Source: JALEFZ01 sp039817415
Lineage (GTDB): Bacteria; Bacteroidota; Bacteroidia; J057
Reading direction: 5' to 3'
NCBI GenBank assembly: GCA_039817415.1
Contig: JBCBVV010000094.1
Coordinates: 1 to 8,444 of the forward strand
Length of the DNA stretch: 8,444 nt
Below, piece by piece: positions 6,615-8,444 of this stretch. The stretch's first letter is position 1. Every line of letters begins with the position of its first letter. The notes beneath the pieces are model-generated. The model had not been told where the DNA came from. It worked only from the letters and a program-made list of their open reading frames with translations, and ran no database searches. The position numbers and the translations under genes are program-made.

Positions 6615-7872
6615 ATTTCACGTAAAACAGATTTTCTCCTTGTTGTTGTACCATAATGGCTTCAGCAGCTTCCTTCAGATCCTTGATTTTATACTTTAGC
6701 ACTGTGTAGAGCTTAAGGTCAGAAACAGTTTCTACCATGAACTCATCTAGCAACATCGATTCAAGGTTTGAGCGCTTGGAACCTTCATCATTCACACAAA
6801 TATTCAGGGAAATAGCAGAGTTTTGAACCAAATTCACCTTCACGCCAGATTTATAAACCAGGTCAAATACTTTGTTCATCAACTGTTCCTCCATAAAAGA
6901 GAAATCCCTTGGTTTGATGTGAAGAACTGCCTGTTTCTTTTTGATGATATAGGAAGTGATATCCTTGCTCTGTGCAGAGGCTGAAATGATGGTCCCTTCC
7001 TCTGTGATATCTTGGAAACACTTCACATGCAGCGGGATACTTCGTGTATAAATGGGCTTAATGGTTTTGGGATGAATGACACTCGCCCCATAGAAGGTCA
7101 TTTCCACAGCTTCCTCGTAGGAGAGTTCCTGGTGTTTAATGGTATCAGTGCGAAGTCTAGGATCAGCATTTAATATGCCTCTTACATCCTTCCATACAGT
7201 AAAGCTTTCAGCACCAAGGCAATAGGCGAATATTGACCCTGTATAGTCAGAACCTTCTCGTCCTAAGGTTGTCACCTTGCCACCCGTTGTGGAACCAATG
7301 AAACCCTGGGTTACCATTACACGGCCCACTTGCATACGAGGCTTCACTTTCTCCTCGATATTTTGTTCGGTTAAGGTCCAGATAACGCCTGCTTCCTTAT
7401 AATTCGCATCCGTTTTGACCAATTCTCTAGCGTCCAGCCAAATACAATCCCTTTGTTGATCAATCAGATACTCAGAAACCAAAACGGTAGAGAGGATTTC
7501 TCCATGGGATACGATGCGATCATAGACCGAAGGGGGGAATTCTTCTAGCTGAAGGATACCGTTGACAATTTTTTCTATAGTATCAATATGGAACATCACC
7601 TTTTGGCGAACGAATTCCTTTCTGACGCCTTCGAACAATTCCTCAACATGTCCTAAATGGAAGCGTTTTATCTTGTCAAATTGCTCAAATGCTTCTTTTT
7701 GTTTACCATCTCTGGCAAGAAATGCCAGATTCTCAAGATGGTTTGTCGTTTTATCCATAGCGGACACGACGATCAACAAAGCATGATTCTGGTAGTGTTC
7801 CAGAATATTTCCTACGTTTCTAATGGCAGATGGGTCCTTTACGGATGCCCCACCAAATTTCATCACTAACAT
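6613..7872 (-). CDS. lysC: Aspartate kinase (monofunctional)
   Basis: Aspartate kinase phosphorylates L-aspartate with ATP to 4-aspartyl phosphate, the first step to lysine/diaminopimelate, threonine, methionine and isoleucine. The 419-residue protein has the N-terminal kinase signature KFGGASV (5-11), SAMDKTTN (37-44), the aspartate-binding SHGE (122-125), GREGSDYTG (204-212) and the WKDVRGILNADPR segment (227-239). YGASVIHPKT (261-270) closes the catalytic domain. About 305-419 should fold as paired ACT domains (VNLVQNSAISLNICV at 346-360), the usual site of amino-acid feedback control. The length fits a stand-alone enzyme; there is no homoserine dehydrogenase fusion. Start: ATG at 7870-7872, or the in-frame ATG at 7861-7863 three codons later, and neither has a clear ribosome site. 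No other gene of the pathway is adjacent. Which end-product inhibits it cannot be read from the sequence; the symbol lysC is assigned by family, not proven. Confidence 0.95.
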   Translation of the reverse strand: MLVMKFGGASVKDPSAIRNVGNILEHYQNHALLIVVSAMDKTTNHLENLAFLARDGKQKEAFEQFDKIKRFHLGHVEELFEGVRKEFVRQKVMFHIDTIEKIVNGILQLEEFPPSVYDRIVSHGEILSTVLVSEYLIDQQRDCIWLDARELVKTDANYKEAGVIWTLTEQNIEEKVKPRMQVGRVMVTQGFIGSTTGGKVTTLGREGSDYTGSIFAYCLGAESFTVWKDVRGILNADPRLRTDTIKHQELSYEEAVEMTFYGASVIHPKTIKPIYTRSIPLHVKCFQDITEEGTIISASAQSKDITSYIIKKKQAVLHIKPRDFSFMEEQLMNKVFDLVYKSGVKVNLVQNSAISLNICVNDEGSKRSNLESMLLDEFMVETVSDLKLYTVLKYKIKDLKEAAEAIMVQQQGENLFYVK

Positions 7873-7971
7873 GGCAATTGAACTTGTCTGAAAAAGAAGA
7901 GTTTTGGGTAACGTTAAATTCTCTTTGAAGTTTGAGCTACCTTTCTCATTTTAAAAAAATGGGTCGAAAAA

Positions 7972-8052
7972 TCATTCTTCGTAAGGAAAGGCAAAAAACC
8001 ACAAGAGAATTATAGAAATCGTAAGTAATTCGACCTTTCCTTAAAAGAATGA
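7972..8052. repeat. Long imperfect inverted repeat in divergent intergenic region
   Basis: The left arm (7972-7991) and right arm (8034-8052) pair over 18 bp as TCATTCTT and TAAGGAAAGG blocks, interrupted only by CG on one side and A on the other. The loop is 42 nt (7992-8033). It sits between the divergent starts of aspartate kinase (7872) and the ATP-cone gene (8081). There is no T-run after either arm, so it is not a typical terminator. It could be a pair of operator half-sites, a structured leader of the ATP-cone mRNA, or the remnant of a small mobile repeat. Confidence 0.7.
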
Positions 8053-8080
8053 CCAAATTAGATAAATTTTTATTCGGAAT

Positions 8081-8444
8081 ATGGAAAAAGGAAAGCAAAT
8101 TAGAATAAAAAAAGCCTCAGGGGAAGAAGTCATCTACGACCCTTCCAAATTACGCCATTCTTTGTTCAAGGCAGGTGCTTCCCAAGAAACAGCTGAGAAG
8201 ATCATCAAAACAGTTGAATCAGAACTCTTCCCAGGTATTCCTACCTATAAAATATATCAAAGAGCTTTTTCCATTCTTCGAAAAGAAGATAGAGCCATGG
8301 CTGCTAGGTATAAGCTAAAGCGTGCCATCATAGAATTAGGTCCCTCTGGTTTCCCTTTTGAAACCTATGTAGGCGAACTTTTGATCAAGCAAGGCTTTGA
8401 GGTAAAAGTTGGTGTTCATATGCAAGGTAAGTGTATCAGTCATG
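8081..8444 (+). CDS. ATP-cone protein with restriction-endonuclease-like second domain (partial)
   Basis: The reading frame is open from the ATG at 8081 to the window edge: 121 complete codons with the 3' end missing. An in-frame TAA at 8063-8065 makes this the first possible ATG. Residues about 5-87 match an ATP-cone, the small nucleotide-binding domain known from ribonucleotide reductases and NrdR: IRIKKASGEEVIYDPSKLRH, then AGASQETAEKII, IPTYKIYQRAF and AARYKLKRAI. From about residue 91 a second domain begins (FPFETYVGELLIKQGFEVKV, then QGKCISH), resembling the start of Mrr/HJR-type restriction endonuclease-like folds, where the acidic catalytic residues usually come a little later; here they would fall past the edge. 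ATP-cone/endonuclease-like fusions occur in Bacteroidota, and to my knowledge their role is not established. There is no NrdR zinc ribbon at the N terminus and no RNR catalytic sequence. Nuclease activity is inference. Confidence 0.8.
   Translation, partial: MEKGKQIRIKKASGEEVIYDPSKLRHSLFKAGASQETAEKIIKTVESELFPGIPTYKIYQRAFSILRKEDRAMAARYKLKRAIIELGPSGFPFETYVGELLIKQGFEVKVGVHMQGKCISH

Noticed and set aside
6613..7872. KFGGASV and GREGSD instead of KFGGTSV and GRGGSD in aspartate kinase, as a possible loss of function
   Set aside because: Such substitutions fit, as far as I know, Bacteroidota-type aspartate kinases, and the remaining motifs are intact; this looks like lineage variation.
7873..8080. 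Lysine riboswitch upstream of aspartate kinase
   Set aside because: The leader is short and AT-rich, and I see none of the paired conserved segments of the L-box; the visible inverted repeat does not resemble it.
7873..8080. NrdR boxes upstream of the ATP-cone gene
   Set aside because: No pair of ACA-nnn-ATATAT-type sites was found, and the gene lacks the NrdR zinc ribbon.
1..8444. The window begins and ends with CATG
   Set aside because: A four-base word at both ends is expected often enough by chance; no flanking repeat extends it, so it is not evidence of an element boundary.
4760..8444. Caspase-like gene plus ATP-cone/endonuclease gene as a two-part defence system
   Set aside because: They are separated by a convergent aspartate kinase gene and terminator, the caspase-like protein is exported, and no sensor, STAND ATPase or toxin partner is present.

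Overview
The window looks like an ordinary chromosomal stretch from a Bacteroidota bacterium, most likely a Cytophagales-type marine or environmental lineage. This is inferred, without any search, from the AT-leaning composition, the near absence of Shine-Dalgarno sites, a TAnnTTTG-type -7 box before mnmA, and protein types common in that phylum: a lipoprotein di-heme peroxidase, an exported caspase-like protein, and an ATP-cone/endonuclease-like fusion. I see no tRNA, rRNA, CRISPR array, transposase, phage gene or sign of recent transfer.

Layout. Four genes run leftward in the first half. From right to left they are a TauE/SafE-family membrane permease (3708-4574), a lipoprotein with two CxxCH heme sites of the cytochrome c peroxidase/MauG family (2176-3522), the tRNA 2-thiouridylase MnmA (876-2072), and a Trp-rich membrane-anchored protein of unknown function (22-786). 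A strong intrinsic terminator (801-827) follows mnmA and lies only 14 nt before the start of the last gene. A 185-nt AT-rich divergent region (4575-4759) separates this group from a rightward gene for an exported caspase-like protein (4760-6544), which ends at a clear terminator (6587-6614). Converging on that terminator is a leftward aspartate kinase gene (6613-7872). A second divergent region (7873-8080) carries a long imperfect inverted repeat and leads into a rightward gene, cut by the window end, for an ATP-cone protein whose second domain resembles a restriction endonuclease (8081 to the edge).

How the genes fit together. There is no obvious single pathway. MnmA (tRNA wobble thiolation) and aspartate kinase (first step to Lys/Thr/Met/diaminopimelate) are housekeeping enzymes. 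The peroxidase, permease and Trp-rich protein are envelope functions. The two least understood genes are the caspase-like protein, with a LamG/DUF1080-like region, an Ig-like region and a C14 domain with an intact His/Cys dyad, and the truncated ATP-cone gene. I found no convincing multi-gene novel system. The best leads are these two proteins, the 7972-8052 inverted repeat, and the terminator placed directly in front of the 22-786 gene.
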